Source: Cryomorphaceae bacterium 1068 (GTDB lineage: Bacteria > Bacteroidota > Bacteroidia > Flavobacteriales_D > Cryomorphaceae). From it: a DNA stretch of 64,000 nt. A program made the translations under genes and the position numbers. Under the pieces are notes generated by a model. It saw nothing but the letters and a program-made list of their open reading frames with translations, was not told the DNA's origin and searched no databases. Within the stretch, counting starts at the first letter, position 1. Each line of letters starts with the position of its first letter. The stretch is taken from the NCBI GenBank assembly GCA_027214385.1, contig JAPVXR010000002.1:62001-126000 (forward strand), given 5' to 3'. Below, piece by piece: positions 6,309 to 15,602 of the stretch.

Positions 6309-9080
6309 ATGAAAAAGTTTTTACTTTCCCTTTTATCGGCGGTTGTCCTGAGTTTTTCAACTCAAGCACAGACGATATACACCTTGATTCAGAACAGCCC
6401 TGACCACACAATTTTAGAAGCAGCTATTGATGCATCAAATTTGTCAGGAGCCCTTCAAGGTCCAGGTCCACTTACGGTATTTGCTCCAACAGACGCTGCA
6501 TTTGAAGCCTTGCCGGAGAATTTGGTTGACGCTTTATTGACTGATCCTACCGGTCTGTTGCGCGACATCGTTCTCTATCACGTTACCCCTGGAAATAATA
6601 GTTCGGGATCTCTTTCAGATGGCCAGATCTTAACCACCTTGCTTTCAGGTCAAACTACTACAGTTTCTATTGACGGAACAACGGTCATGATTAATATGTC
6701 AACTGTAACCGATCCTGATGTAACTGCATCGAATGGTGTTATTCATGTCATCGATGCCGTTTTGATTCCCGGAAACGCGGAGACTGTTTATGACATTATC
6801 GTTGAGAGCGATGACCACACCACGCTCGAGGCAGCGGTAAACGCGGCCGAACTAGATGGCGCGCTTCAGGACGGAGAGGCTCTTACTGTTTTCGCACCTA
6901 CAGACGCTGCTTTTGCAGCATTACCTGAAAATTTGGTAAACGCACTTCTCGAAGATCCTACAGGAACTTTAGCCGAGGTATTGCTTTACCATGTCGTTGG
7001 ATCTATTGCTCCATCGAGCACATTGACTCAAGATCAAGCCATTACTACTCTTTTTGGAGAAGATGTAATTGTCGATCTAGTTGGAGGCGTCTTTATCAAT
7101 GGAGCCGAAGTTACTGTTGCAGATATTCCTGCAATTAATGGAGTCGTTCACGTTATAGATGCTGTATTGGTCCCTGAAGGAGCCACTACCATTTTGGATA
7201 TTGTTGCGAACAGCGATGATCACAACACACTTGAAACAGCAGTTATAGCTGCAGAATTGGACGGTACGCTTAGCGGTCCGGGTACATTTACTTTGTTTGC
7301 CCCAACTGATGCAGCATTTGATGCTTTACCCTCAGGTGTTCTTGATATTCTGCTTGCTGACCCAACGGGGGCATTGGCAGATGTTCTTCTTTATCATGTT
7401 GCCGGTTCAATTGAATTGGCCGCAGATCTATCAGACGGACAAGTAATTCCTACGGTGAATGGTCAGGATGTTACAGTGTCAATTGTTGGTGAGGATGTCT
7501 TCATCAACGACGCACAAGTAACCGTAGCTAACTTGCCTGCCATTAACGGTGTGGTGCACGTTATTGATGCGGTATTAGTCCCTGCCGACGCTATTTGTGT
7601 TGATTTAGCAGCAGGACCCTTCACTGACTTTAACACAACATTCGGAGGCGCACCTGTTTCTGAATTTGGTGTATGCCCTACCAATCAACTAACAGGGTTC
7701 GAAGCATGGGCAAGTGAATCTTATACTGTAGATAATTTCGTTGCAGGCCAGGAATATACATTCTCGATTTGTGATGGCCCGGGTGCAGGCACTTGGGATG
7801 CTGAACTTACTGTATTCGATCCCGATGGAGGATTAGTAGCCATTGCTCAGGACTGCCAGATTACTTGGACAGCTCCCGTTGATGGAACTTACATTATAGG
7901 TATTCAGGAAGTTGGAGAGTGCGGCGATAGCTCACCTAACCAAGGGACCAACAATGGATTCCCAACGCTTTCATGTACTTCTGACAACACAGTATTTACG
8001 ATCATTTCAAATAGCGAAGATCATAACACGCTGGAAGCGGCTATCCTCGCAGCAGAATTGGCAGGAACACTTTCAGGTGAAGGTACCTTCACAGTATTTG
8101 CTCCGACAGATGATGCATTTGCAGCATTAGACCCTGTTCTACTTGAAGCTCTTTTGGCTGATCCGACTAACCTCTTGGCTGATATTCTTCTTTACCACGT
8201 AGCTCCAATCACAGCACTTTCAGGTGATCTTACAGATGGGCAAATGGTAACTACCGTAAACGGTGAAGACGTTACTATTACTCTTGATGGTGATGATGTA
8301 TTGGTAAATGGTGCATTGGTTACTGTTGCCGACTTAGAAGCTGACAACGGTGTAGTTCACGTAATTAACGCAGTTCTCCTTCCAACTGAATTGACCACTG
8401 TTTATGACATCGTGGTGGATAGCGATATTCATAATACGTTGGAAATAGCCATCAATACTGCAGGTCTAGATGGAGCGCTTAGCGGCGACGCTGGAAACGT
8501 AACGTTATTCGCACCTACGGATGAAGCATTTGACAATTTACCTGATGGAGTATTGGACGCACTTTTAGCTGATCCGGAAGGAGACCTTACTGAGGTTCTT
8601 CTTTATCACGTGATTGAGGGTTTCAATATTGCAGCCAATATCACAGCAGGAGATGTGGAAACTCTTTTTGGAGAGGACATTACCGTTACAATTGATGGAG
8701 AGAACGTTATGGTAAATGATGCCATGGTTATCGTTACAGACCTTGTTGGAATCAACGGTGTCGTTCACGTAATAGACGCCGTATTGGTACCAACTACTTT
8801 GAGTGTAGATCAAATCAATGCAGTTGAGTCTTTCTCAGTATTCCCTAATCCTGCTAACAACGTGATGAATGTTGAGTTGGAAATGGTCTCTAGTGAAAGA
8901 ATCTCAATCGACTTTGTCAACATGCTTGGTCAAGTTGTGAAAAGCGTAGACCTAGGTCAAAGAAGCACAGGATTGAACCGTGAGGTAATCGACATCCAAG
9001 ATATGGCTGACGGTTTCTACCTTATGAATGTGACTATCGGAAACGACCAGCTTACGCACAAGATTCAAGTTGTGAGATAA
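6309..9080 (+). CDS. Secreted protein with five fasciclin (FAS1) domains and a T9SS sorting domain
   Basis: 923 residues. The start at ATG 6309 gives a clean signal peptide (KKFLLSLLSAVVLSFSTQAQ); an upstream TTG at 6234 would bury it. Five FAS1 domains begin near bases 6372, 6783, 7185, 7985 and 8394, each with the TVFAPTDAAF-like H1 and the NGVVHVIDAVL-like H2 signature. A Cys-containing beta-rich insert of about 130 residues separates domains 3 and 4 (bases 7591-7984). The last 80 residues are a Por/T9SS type A sorting domain (SVFPNPANN start, HKIQVVR end). FAS1 domains mediate adhesion and bind proteins or carbohydrates. It stands alone, with its own terminator, inside the photoprotection island, where fasciclins are a recurring but unexplained companion. 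Confidence 0.95.
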   Translation: MKKFLLSLLSAVVLSFSTQAQTIYTLIQNSPDHTILEAAIDASNLSGALQGPGPLTVFAPTDAAFEALPENLVDALLTDPTGLLRDIVLYHVTPGNNSSGSLSDGQILTTLLSGQTTTVSIDGTTVMINMSTVTDPDVTASNGVIHVIDAVLIPGNAETVYDIIVESDDHTTLEAAVNAAELDGALQDGEALTVFAPTDAAFAALPENLVNALLEDPTGTLAEVLLYHVVGSIAPSSTLTQDQAITTLFGEDVIVDLVGGVFINGAEVTVADIPAINGVVHVIDAVLVPEGATTILDIVANSDDHNTLETAVIAAELDGTLSGPGTFTLFAPTDAAFDALPSGVLDILLADPTGALADVLLYHVAGSIELAADLSDGQVIPTVNGQDVTVSIVGEDVFINDAQVTVANLPAINGVVHVIDAVLVPADAICVDLAAGPFTDFNTTFGGAPVSEFGVCPTNQLTGFEAWASESYTVDNFVAGQEYTFSICDGPGAGTWDAELTVFDPDGGLVAIAQDCQITWTAPVDGTYIIGIQEVGECGDSSPNQGTNNGFPTLSCTSDNTVFTIISNSEDHNTLEAAILAAELAGTLSGEGTFTVFAPTDDAFAALDPVLLEALLADPTNLLADILLYHVAPITALSGDLTDGQMVTTVNGEDVTITLDGDDVLVNGALVTVADLEADNGVVHVINAVLLPTELTTVYDIVVDSDIHNTLEIAINTAGLDGALSGDAGNVTLFAPTDEAFDNLPDGVLDALLADPEGDLTEVLLYHVIEGFNIAANITAGDVETLFGEDITVTIDGENVMVNDAMVIVTDLVGINGVVHVIDAVLVPTTLSVDQINAVESFSVFPNPANNVMNVELEMVSSERISIDFVNMLGQVVKSVDLGQRSTGLNREVIDIQDMADGFYLMNVTIGNDQLTHKIQVVR

Positions 9081-9102
9081 GCAAGTCTTATTTTATTTTT
9101 TG

Positions 9103-9134
9103 AAAGCCGTCTTCCCTTGGAAGACGGCTTTTTT
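9103..9134 (+). terminator. Rho-independent terminator after the fasciclin gene
   Basis: Perfect 13-bp stem (9103-9115 with 9119-9131), loop CTT, and a T-run reaching 9134. It lies 23 bases after the fasciclin stop and 47 bases before the next gene, so the following cryptochrome genes must have their own promoter. Confidence 0.93.
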
Positions 9135-9180
9135 GTTTTAGTCAAAACATCATGCTTAGAAATACTGTTCCCTTTGTTAG

Positions 9181-10653
9181 ATGAGAAAACCAATAAATGT
9201 CCTTTGGTTTAAGCGCGACTTAAGACTTTCCGATCACGAGCCGCTTATGGAAGCTTTGAAAATAAAAGAGCCTTTGTTGCTGCTCTATGTTTTTGAACCC
9301 AGCTTGCTCCGTCATCCGAATTATAGTGACATGCACTGGAGCTTCGTCTGGGAGGCATTGATGGATTTATCCCATCAATTAAAAGAGTATCAAGTTGGCT
9401 TGAGGATAGCTTTCGCTGAAGTAGAAGAGGTATTCACTCAACTGCAGCTCGAATTCGAAGTAAAAACGGTTTTCTCTCATGCTGAAACGGGACTCAAAGC
9501 CACCTATGATCGAGACATAGCGCTGATAGACTATTTTTCGAAAGAGGGAATCATTTGGAGGGAGTACCAGCAAAACGGAGTAGTCAGAAAACTGAGCAAT
9601 CGATCATCTTGGTTAAAGCGATGGTATAGTTATATGTCCGCTGAAACCGCTACTCCGGACTTGAACCGCTTGAGAAAGTTATCGCTTTTGAATAAGACCG
9701 AAATAGGAAGAGACTTACCGTATCCTTCTTGGCTTTCAAGAAACCCAATGAGGCAATCAGCTAAAAGAGAAAAAGGGATGCGCTACCTAAAGAGCTTTTG
9801 CACTGAGCGCTCAAAGAATTATGGTAAAGGCATCTCCAAGCCTGAGCTCTCGCGAAAAAGCTGTAGCCGGATGTCGCCATATTTGAGTTGGGGAATATTC
9901 TCGGTACGCGAGGTCTACCAAGCTATGAATGTAGCCAAGAAAGCCGGGCAAGGATCAAAGTCGGGACTTAATGCTGCTATGATTCGTCTGCGCTGGCACT
10001 GTCACTTTATCCAAAAGTTTGAAATGGAAGAGCGCATCGAATATGAGAATTTTAACAAGGCCTACGACCTTTTGGAAAAACCGATCAATGCAAAGTTACT
10101 GGCAGCTTGGATGACTGGCACAACGGGCTTTCCGATGGTAGATGCTTGCATGCGTTGTTTGCGCGAAACGGGATATGTCAACTTCCGCATGAGGGCGATG
10201 TTGACCAGCTTTGCCGTTCACCATTTGTGGCAGCCATGGAAGCCCGTATCAATGCATTTGTCCAGAATCTTTTTGGATTTTGAACCAGGAATTCATTACC
10301 CGCAAATTCAAATGCAAGCCGGAATGACGGGGATCAATACCATCCGAATTTACAATCCTATTAAGCAATCGATTGACCATGATCCTCACGGTACATTTAT
10401 TAAGAAATGGGTTCCTGAATTGACGGATTTACCGAGCGATGCCATTCATAAACCTTGGGAGCTTGGTCCGATCGACCAGCAGCTTTTTGATTTTATTCCC
10501 GGAAGGAATTACCCGATTCCGATTATAAATTTGGATAGTGCGCGCAAAGAGGCATCTGATCGACTTTATGGAATGCGAAAGACGAAGGCAGGGCGAAAAG
10601 AGTCTACCCGGATCTTGGCAAGACACACCAATCCGGGACCTCGAAATGCATAA
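9181..10653 (+). CDS. Divergent photolyase/cryptochrome family protein (QMQAG type)
   Basis: 490 residues. The N-terminal antenna domain opens [15 protein letters not shown]. The C-terminal FAD domain keeps [17 protein letters not shown], the Arg/Trp/His helix (RLRWHCHF) and [13 protein letters not shown]. Where class I photolyases have NxGGWQW...D, this protein has a PQIQMQAG loop (374-381) followed by [11 protein letters not shown], so the WQW Trp and the FAD N5-contacting Asn are both replaced. I recall a bacterial clade with this QMQAG loop; its biochemical role is not known to me. It may repair another lesion or act as a photosensor. The C-terminal tail (after about 450) is basic. It overlaps the DUF2256 gene by 8 bases. 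Confidence 0.88.
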   Translation: MRKPINVLWFKRDLRLSDHEPLMEALKIKEPLLLLYVFEPSLLRHPNYSDMHWSFVWEALMDLSHQLKEYQVGLRIAFAEVEEVFTQLQLEFEVKTVFSHAETGLKATYDRDIALIDYFSKEGIIWREYQQNGVVRKLSNRSSWLKRWYSYMSAETATPDLNRLRKLSLLNKTEIGRDLPYPSWLSRNPMRQSAKREKGMRYLKSFCTERSKNYGKGISKPELSRKSCSRMSPYLSWGIFSVREVYQAMNVAKKAGQGSKSGLNAAMIRLRWHCHFIQKFEMEERIEYENFNKAYDLLEKPINAKLLAAWMTGTTGFPMVDACMRCLRETGYVNFRMRAMLTSFAVHHLWQPWKPVSMHLSRIFLDFEPGIHYPQIQMQAGMTGINTIRIYNPIKQSIDHDPHGTFIKKWVPELTDLPSDAIHKPWELGPIDQQLFDFIPGRNYPIPIINLDSARKEASDRLYGMRKTKAGRKESTRILARHTNPGPRNA

Positions 10654-10789
10654 AGGAAACAAATCATACCTGCCCGAAAAGCCTTGTGTTTTCTGTGGTA
10701 AGCCAATGACTTGGCGAAAGAAATGGGAGAAAAATTGGGATGAGGTAAAATACTGCAGCGATCGCTGCCGAAAAAACAAATCGAAGTGA
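10646..10789 (+). CDS. DUF2256 zinc-ribbon mini-protein
   Basis: A 47-residue protein starting at ATG 10646, within the end of the upstream cryptochrome. The open frame continues upstream but the family begins here. Cys14, Cys17, Cys37 and Cys41 form a CxxC-x19-CxxxC ribbon, and [20 protein letters not shown] is the DUF2256 (COG4338) core. The gene overlaps its upstream neighbour by 8 bases and the downstream CRY-DASH by GTGA. DUF2256 is known to me as a frequent neighbour or fusion partner of cryptochromes; its molecular role is unknown. Confidence 0.92.
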   Translation: MHKGNKSYLPEKPCVFCGKPMTWRKKWEKNWDEVKYCSDRCRKNKSK

Positions 10790-12195
10790 AGAGAGGAATA
10801 GTTTGGTTTAGAAATGATTTGCGTGTGACCGATAACGAAGCGCTTTATGGTGCGGCTCAGGAGTGTGATGAGGTAATTCCAGTCTACGTGTTCGACCCAT
10901 CATATCTGCATAGTGAGAGATACGGATCCGGAAAATTTGGTGCGCGCAGAGTCAAGTTCGTTTTGAAAAGTCTGGAGGATTTGAAGAGATCTCTCAACGC
11001 TCTTGGCGGCTCCCTGATAGTTGAAATTGGTAAGCCTGATCAGGTGCTTTCGCGAATAGCAGAAGAGCATGGTGTAACAGCACTATTTGCTCAAAAAGAG
11101 GTGACTCAGGAGGAGGTCGAAGTCGAGCAAGCGATAAAACGATCTCTGAAAGAATCAGTTGTTGTCAAATTCTTTTACGGTCATTCGCTCTACAACCCCG
11201 ATGACATTCCTTTCGAAACAGAGAATATCCCTGATATCTTTTCCAATTTCAGAAAGAAGTGCGAGAAAGAATCTGAAGTGCGGTCTATCTTTCCGATTCC
11301 TGAAAAGTTAAAGGTGCCCAAAGCTCTTCATTCTGCAGATATTCCTGAACTCATAGATTTGGGTTTTGAGCCAAAGCCAATTTCTGAAAAAGCGGCGGTA
11401 GCATACAAAGGCGGTGAGCGTGAGGCTAGGAAACGTCTGGAAAATTATTTGTGGGAAACCCATAACATCAGCACCTATAAGAGTACCCGTAACGGATTAC
11501 TCGGGTTGGATTATTCTTCCAAATTTTCAGGATGGTTGGCCCATGGATGTATTTCGCCACGTATGATTTATAGTGAAGTGAAGCGCTATGAGAAGTCCGT
11601 GAAGAAAAACTCTTCCACTTATTGGATGGTCTTTGAATTGATTTGGAGAGACTACTTCCGCTATGTTGCCATGAAGTTTGGTAATGAGCTTTTCTATCCG
11701 GGAGGAATTAGAAATGAGGAAATGGACTGGAAGATCGACATAGAGAAGTTGGAAGCATGGAAGAAGGGGGAAACAGGTATTCCTTTCGTCGATGCAAATA
11801 TGAAAGAACTGAACGAAACCGGATTTATGAGTAACCGTGGTCGTCAAATCGTTGCGAGCTATCTGGTTAAAGACCTGAAACAAGATTGGCGTTGTGGTGC
11901 GGCCTATTTTGAGCAGGAGCTTATCGACTATGACGTGACCAGCAACTGGGGCAACTGGGCTTATGTCGCGGGTGTGGGCAATGATCCTAGGGAAAACCGC
12001 TACTTCAACATTTTGACGCAAGCAAATCGATACGACGGCAAAGGCGAATACATCAAACATTGGCTTCCCGAGCTATCTGATCTGCCGTTGGATTTCATTC
12101 ACAAACCTTGGGAACTATCTGATTCGGAGAAGAGCAAGTATGGTTTACACGGCTCTGCTTTTGGGAAACCGATATATGTGAACACAAAGTGGTGA
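10786..12195 (+). CDS. DASH-family cryptochrome
   Basis: 469 residues, GTG start at 10786 overlapping the DUF2256 stop (GTGA). CRY-DASH proteins are FAD/antenna photolyases, largely specific for cyclobutane dimers in single-stranded DNA. Diagnostic features: [15 protein letters not shown] at the N-terminus; [49 protein letters not shown]; and the FAD loop [14 protein letters not shown] (N387-W391) followed by DPRENRYFN. The protein ends soon after the catalytic domain, without a plant-like extension. Confident by the SNWGNW loop. Confidence 0.95.
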   Translation: MKRGIVWFRNDLRVTDNEALYGAAQECDEVIPVYVFDPSYLHSERYGSGKFGARRVKFVLKSLEDLKRSLNALGGSLIVEIGKPDQVLSRIAEEHGVTALFAQKEVTQEEVEVEQAIKRSLKESVVVKFFYGHSLYNPDDIPFETENIPDIFSNFRKKCEKESEVRSIFPIPEKLKVPKALHSADIPELIDLGFEPKPISEKAAVAYKGGEREARKRLENYLWETHNISTYKSTRNGLLGLDYSSKFSGWLAHGCISPRMIYSEVKRYEKSVKKNSSTYWMVFELIWRDYFRYVAMKFGNELFYPGGIRNEEMDWKIDIEKLEAWKKGETGIPFVDANMKELNETGFMSNRGRQIVASYLVKDLKQDWRCGAAYFEQELIDYDVTSNWGNWAYVAGVGNDPRENRYFNILTQANRYDGKGEYIKHWLPELSDLPLDFIHKPWELSDSEKSKYGLHGSAFGKPIYVNTKW

Positions 12196-12750
12196 TCAGA
12201 TTTTTCCGAGTAATCTGAAATAGTCTGTTAGAGTTCGTTTCACCGAAACGTTCATGGTTTCAGAGAACCATACTACTTCGTTTTCCTTGGCAAGGCCTAA
12301 TTTTTCATTCTTATCTAATGCTTTATAGATGTCTCGTGCGAAAATATATTGTGACTCATTTGACATCTCAGGAAACGTTAAAGTATCGGTCTTGATACCA
12401 GATGAATCTGCGACCACGGCGAGAAATGCCCTGGTATTTATAAATGCAGTGTCAAGACGTATAAAAGTCTCATTTGTTCGCCAATTATTGTACAAGGCAA
12501 ATGGTAGCGTCGGTAAGGAGTCTTTAAAAATGCTCTCCAGGCGGTAAACCTCCAATATGCCCTCAGCTTCTGAATTATGCTTGTAGTAAAACGACCTCAC
12601 ATTTTTAAAGTACAATTCTGCCGATTCGGTGGTGGCAAATCCGATTGTGTCGATCTTATCAGGACGCTCATCAGGGAGCGTCAACAAGATGATGGCCAGC
12701 ATGCAAATCGTCCAAAGCAAGAACCATTTGAAGAGTTTAGCGTTTTTCAC
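12196..12750 (-). CDS. Hypothetical membrane-anchored protein
   Basis: 184 residues, convergent with and directly abutting CRY-DASH. One hydrophobic N-terminal segment (about residues 7-24) suggests a membrane anchor with the rest outside the cytoplasm. The soluble part is mixed alpha/beta with no Cys and no motif I recognise. It is transcribed divergently from the redoxin gene at 12810, sharing a 59-base intergenic region. Function unknown. Confidence 0.7.
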   Translation of the reverse strand: MKNAKLFKWFLLWTICMLAIILLTLPDERPDKIDTIGFATTESAELYFKNVRSFYYKHNSEAEGILEVYRLESIFKDSLPTLPFALYNNWRTNETFIRLDTAFINTRAFLAVVADSSGIKTDTLTFPEMSNESQYIFARDIYKALDKNEKLGLAKENEVVWFSETMNVSVKRTLTDYFRLLGKI

Positions 12751-12809
12751 AACTACTAAACAATACTATTGTAGCCTTGTTTAAGTAAAAGCCTAATAGA
12801 AAGGACTGT

Positions 12810-13304
12810 ATGAATTTTATTACCAATAGAGGAGAAAGCTTAGTTGAGTTGGCCGAGAATCAAAAAGTACTGTTGGTTTTTCTGCGGCACTTCGGGTGCA
12901 CATTTTGCAGAGAAACAATGGCAGACTTGGCCGAAGTACGTCATGATATTGAATCGAAAGGAGTCAAAATAGTGATCGTGCATATGGTAAAAAGTGAAAT
13001 GGCTGCGGATATGCTGAAGTTATATCACTTAGAAGATATTAGCCACATCTCCGACATTCATCAAAAACTATACAACCGCTTTGGATTGTACAAAGTGAGT
13101 TTCAGGGCGCTGTTTGGAATCAAAAATTGGTGGAGAGCCTTTGTGGCCGGCGTTGTGAAAGGGCATCTTATCGGAAAACCTGCTGGAGATCCATTTCAAA
13201 TGCCGGGTATCGTTTTATTTCACAAGAAGAAGGTTATTAATAACTTTGCCTACAGGTACGTTTCCGACCGTCCCGACTTGGTGAAAGTCGCCAAAATAGC
13301 CTGA
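12810..13304 (+). CDS. Peroxiredoxin-like (PRXL2/SelL-related) thiol oxidoreductase
   Basis: 164-residue thioredoxin-fold protein. The CxxC motif CTFC is at residues 30-33 after the LLVFLRHFGC strand, matching the AhpC/TSA-2 or SelL-like redoxin group. The downstream helix-strand pattern (VKIVIVHM, then ISDIHQKLYNRFGLY) fits that group. The C-terminal KPAGDPFQMPGIVLFHKKK is the typical cis-Pro region. It stands 6 bases before crtZ, so it is probably co-expressed with the carotenoid genes as an antioxidant function; the actual substrate is unknown. Confidence 0.85.
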   Translation: MNFITNRGESLVELAENQKVLLVFLRHFGCTFCRETMADLAEVRHDIESKGVKIVIVHMVKSEMAADMLKLYHLEDISHISDIHQKLYNRFGLYKVSFRALFGIKNWWRAFVAGVVKGHLIGKPAGDPFQMPGIVLFHKKKVINNFAYRYVSDRPDLVKVAKIA

Positions 13305-13310
13305 AACTAA

Positions 13311-13775
13311 ATGGTTTTAAACTTTCTCATTTTAGTGTCCACATTCTTCTTTATGGAGTTTATGGCTTGGTTCACACACAAGTATGTGATGCATGGCTTG
13401 GGATGGTATTTTCACAGAGACCACCATCAGCATGAACGTGGTTTTTTTGAGAAAAACGACGTGTTCTTTCTCATTTTTGCCATTCCCTCATGGTTATTTA
13501 CCATGTTCGGAATGATGGATGGAAATGATTGGAAGTTATTTGTGGGCTTGGGGATAGCACTTTACGGTCTGAGCTATTTCTTGGTGCATGATGTTTTCAT
13601 TCACCGGAGATTCGATTGGTTCAAACGAACCGATAATGTATATTTCAGAGCGATTCGAAAAGCGCACAAGGTTCACCATAAGCATTTGAATAAAGAAGAA
13701 GGAGAATGCTTTGGGATGCTGATTGTGCCTTTCAAGTATTTCCGCGAAGCAAAGCGCTCGATGAAAACATCGTGA
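13311..13775 (+). CDS. crtZ: Beta-carotene hydroxylase CrtZ
   Basis: 154-residue fatty-acid-hydroxylase-superfamily membrane enzyme that hydroxylates beta-carotene at C3 and C3' to give zeaxanthin. The di-iron His boxes are complete: H23/H28 (HKYVMH), H35/H38/H39 (HRDHH), H93/H98 (HDVFIH) and H119/H122/H123 (HKVHH). Hydrophobic segments at about 2-20, 52-68 and 77-95 fit a small integral membrane protein. It follows the redoxin by 6 bases and precedes the lycopene cyclase by 19. Confidence 0.96.
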   Translation: MVLNFLILVSTFFFMEFMAWFTHKYVMHGLGWYFHRDHHQHERGFFEKNDVFFLIFAIPSWLFTMFGMMDGNDWKLFVGLGIALYGLSYFLVHDVFIHRRFDWFKRTDNVYFRAIRKAHKVHHKHLNKEEGECFGMLIVPFKYFREAKRSMKTS

Positions 13776-13794
13776 ACCATCAATAGCACGGCAC

Positions 13795-14505
13795 TTGGAG
13801 CACTACTATTATCTTATACTCGACCTGCTCACCCTCTCCTATCCATTAGCGAAGAGTTTCGAGAGCCGTTTAAAATTCGTGAGGTATTGGCCCGGAGTTT
13901 TTTTAGGAATCGCAGTCATGTCGATTCTGTTCGTTCCATGGGATGTCTGGTTTACCTCAAAGGGGGTTTGGGGATTTAATGAGCAGTACATTTCGGGTAT
14001 TCATATAGCTAACCTTCCTATCGAGGAATGGCTGTTTTTTATCGTTGTTCCTTTCGCCTGCTCTTTTATTTATGAAGTGCTCAATTATTTCTTACCCAAT
14101 TCACCCCTCAAGCCTGCCCAAGACAAAATCACAGCTGTGCTCATTTTAGTGAGTTTCGTTTTATCCGTCCTTTTTGTTGACAGGATTTACACCTTCACCA
14201 CCTTTTCACTTCTTTGTCTCTTGTTGATCTGGCACTTGCTCATTAACAAAAGTGATTACCTCGGTCAGTTCTTTCTGGCATTTTTAATCATCCAGATACC
14301 GTTCTTGATGGTGAACGGTGCTCTGACAGGACTATTCACTGAAGAGCCGATAGTGTGGTACAACAATGCCGAAAATCTCAATTTGAGAATACTCACAATC
14401 CCTGTTGATGACATTGGCTACAACATGCTTATGCTTTTGATTGTTATAACCGTACTTGAGCAATACAAAGTGAGAAAATTCTCAGGCGTATTGACCGTTA
14501 GTTAG
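13795..14505 (+). CDS. crtYcd: Lycopene beta-cyclase, fused CrtYc-CrtYd type
   Basis: 236 residues, polytopic membrane protein (about six hydrophobic segments). The two halves correspond to the c and d subunits of the heterodimeric cyclase: PWD at 48-50 and PIEEW at 75-79 in the first half, and WYNNAENLN with PVDD at 203-206 in the second. It closes both ends of lycopene to beta-carotene and so links CrtI with CrtZ. The start is TTG at 13795; no ATG or GTG is available in frame upstream, and the next Met is at residue 42, inside the first domain. Confidence 0.9.
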   Translation: MEHYYYLILDLLTLSYPLAKSFESRLKFVRYWPGVFLGIAVMSILFVPWDVWFTSKGVWGFNEQYISGIHIANLPIEEWLFFIVVPFACSFIYEVLNYFLPNSPLKPAQDKITAVLILVSFVLSVLFVDRIYTFTTFSLLCLLLIWHLLINKSDYLGQFFLAFLIIQIPFLMVNGALTGLFTEEPIVWYNNAENLNLRILTIPVDDIGYNMLMLLIVITVLEQYKVRKFSGVLTVS

Positions 14506-14510
14506 TTCAA

Positions 14511-14798
14511 ATGAATCTGAAAAAAGTCGAAGAAAAGTTGGGAGAAAGAGGGCTGGATCGAGTAATCGAGATGGCTTGGGAAGATCGTACTACCTTTGAT
14601 ACCATTGAAGATCAGTTCGGTATTTCTGAGAAAGTGGTCATCAATCTCATGCGGAGAAATATGAAGCCTTCAAGTTTCAGAATGTGGAGAAAGAGAGTGC
14701 AAGGTCGAGTGACCAAACACGCGGGGACTTCTCCCGCGGATAGATTTAAATGCAGTCGTCAGAGAAATATCTCAGGCAATAAAATATCCAAAAGATAG
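14511..14798 (+). CDS. TIGR03643 (DUF2805) family protein
   Basis: 95 residues. The core GLDRVIEMAWEDRTTFDTI, the FGISEKVVINLMRRNMKPSSF stretch and MWRKRVQGRVTKH are the TIGR03643 signature, a short basic protein predicted to be helical and HTH-like. The last 25 residues are a variable basic tail. The family is a known neighbour of photolyase and carotenoid genes; its role is unknown, and a nucleic-acid-binding function is plausible from charge. Its TAG shares one base with the GTG of the next gene. Confidence 0.93.
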   Translation: MNLKKVEEKLGERGLDRVIEMAWEDRTTFDTIEDQFGISEKVVINLMRRNMKPSSFRMWRKRVQGRVTKHAGTSPADRFKCSRQRNISGNKISKR

Positions 14799-15601
14799 TG
14801 TCTAAACCAAACTCCATACTTCATTACGAAATTCATCATACTCAAGAGCATGAGGCATGGATGGTTTTTGTGCACGGCGCCGGAGGCAGCGTGCGAACCT
14901 GGCAAAAGCAAGTCGATTTTTTCAAGGGAAAATTTAATCTTTTGCTCATCGACCTTCGTGATCACGGAAAATCAAAAGATCTCGAGTCTGATAAAGCATT
15001 TGGTTTTGATCTGGTAGGAAATGACGTTATCGACGTGATGGATAATCTCGGGATTGAAGAAGCTCATTTTATCGGTGTTTCAATGGGAAGCATTGTGATT
15101 CGACACATCGAGCTTTTGACTCCTGAGAGAGTTACCTCTGTGGTTCTTGCCGGCGGAATATTTAAAATGAGCCGCAAGATTAAAGTGTTGGCATTTTCAG
15201 CTCGAGCCCTTTCGGCAATTCTGCCGTTTCAAACGCTTTATCAAGTGTTTGCGGTGGTATTGCTTCCGCGAAACAATCATTCCGCCTCGAGAAGAGTATT
15301 TATTCGAGAAGCTCAAAAACTAAAAGATAAAGAAGCCAAGAAGTGGTTTGGACTATTGAAAAAACTTAATCGAACGCTTAAAGATCTTTTTTCGAAAAGG
15401 ATAGAAGCACCCTGCCTAATCGTTATGGGAGAGCAGGACCATGTATTTCTTCAGCCAGCTAGAGATTACGTTGAAAAATATGGAGAGGTACTTCTGGAGA
15501 CGATTGACCGATGTGGACATGTCTGCAATATTGAGCGGGCAGCTGAGTTCAATCAGCGATGCTTCAGCTTTATTTTAAAATTGGAACAAAGAACCGTGTA
15601 G
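14798..15601 (+). CDS. Alpha/beta-fold hydrolase
   Basis: 267 residues, GTG start overlapping the TIGR03643 stop by one base. Oxyanion stretch FVHGAGGS (24-31), nucleophile Ser95 in GVSMGS, acid D214 in EQDHVF, and base H241 in CGHVCN complete the catalytic triad of an esterase/lipase-like hydrolase. The substrate cannot be inferred. It sits directly before the TetR gene (ATG one base after the stop). Confidence 0.93.
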   Translation: MSKPNSILHYEIHHTQEHEAWMVFVHGAGGSVRTWQKQVDFFKGKFNLLLIDLRDHGKSKDLESDKAFGFDLVGNDVIDVMDNLGIEEAHFIGVSMGSIVIRHIELLTPERVTSVVLAGGIFKMSRKIKVLAFSARALSAILPFQTLYQVFAVVLLPRNNHSASRRVFIREAQKLKDKEAKKWFGLLKKLNRTLKDLFSKRIEAPCLIVMGEQDHVFLQPARDYVEKYGEVLLETIDRCGHVCNIERAAEFNQRCFSFILKLEQRTV

Positions 15602-15602
15602 A

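Noticed and set aside
6372-8800. CRISPR-like or satellite repeats in the fasciclin gene
   Set aside because: The periodicity of about 400 bases comes from FAS1 protein domains, with diverged DNA and no spacers.
11527-12060. 177-codon antisense frame inside CRY-DASH
   Set aside because: Fully within a strong gene on the other strand and without recognisable domain; a shadow.
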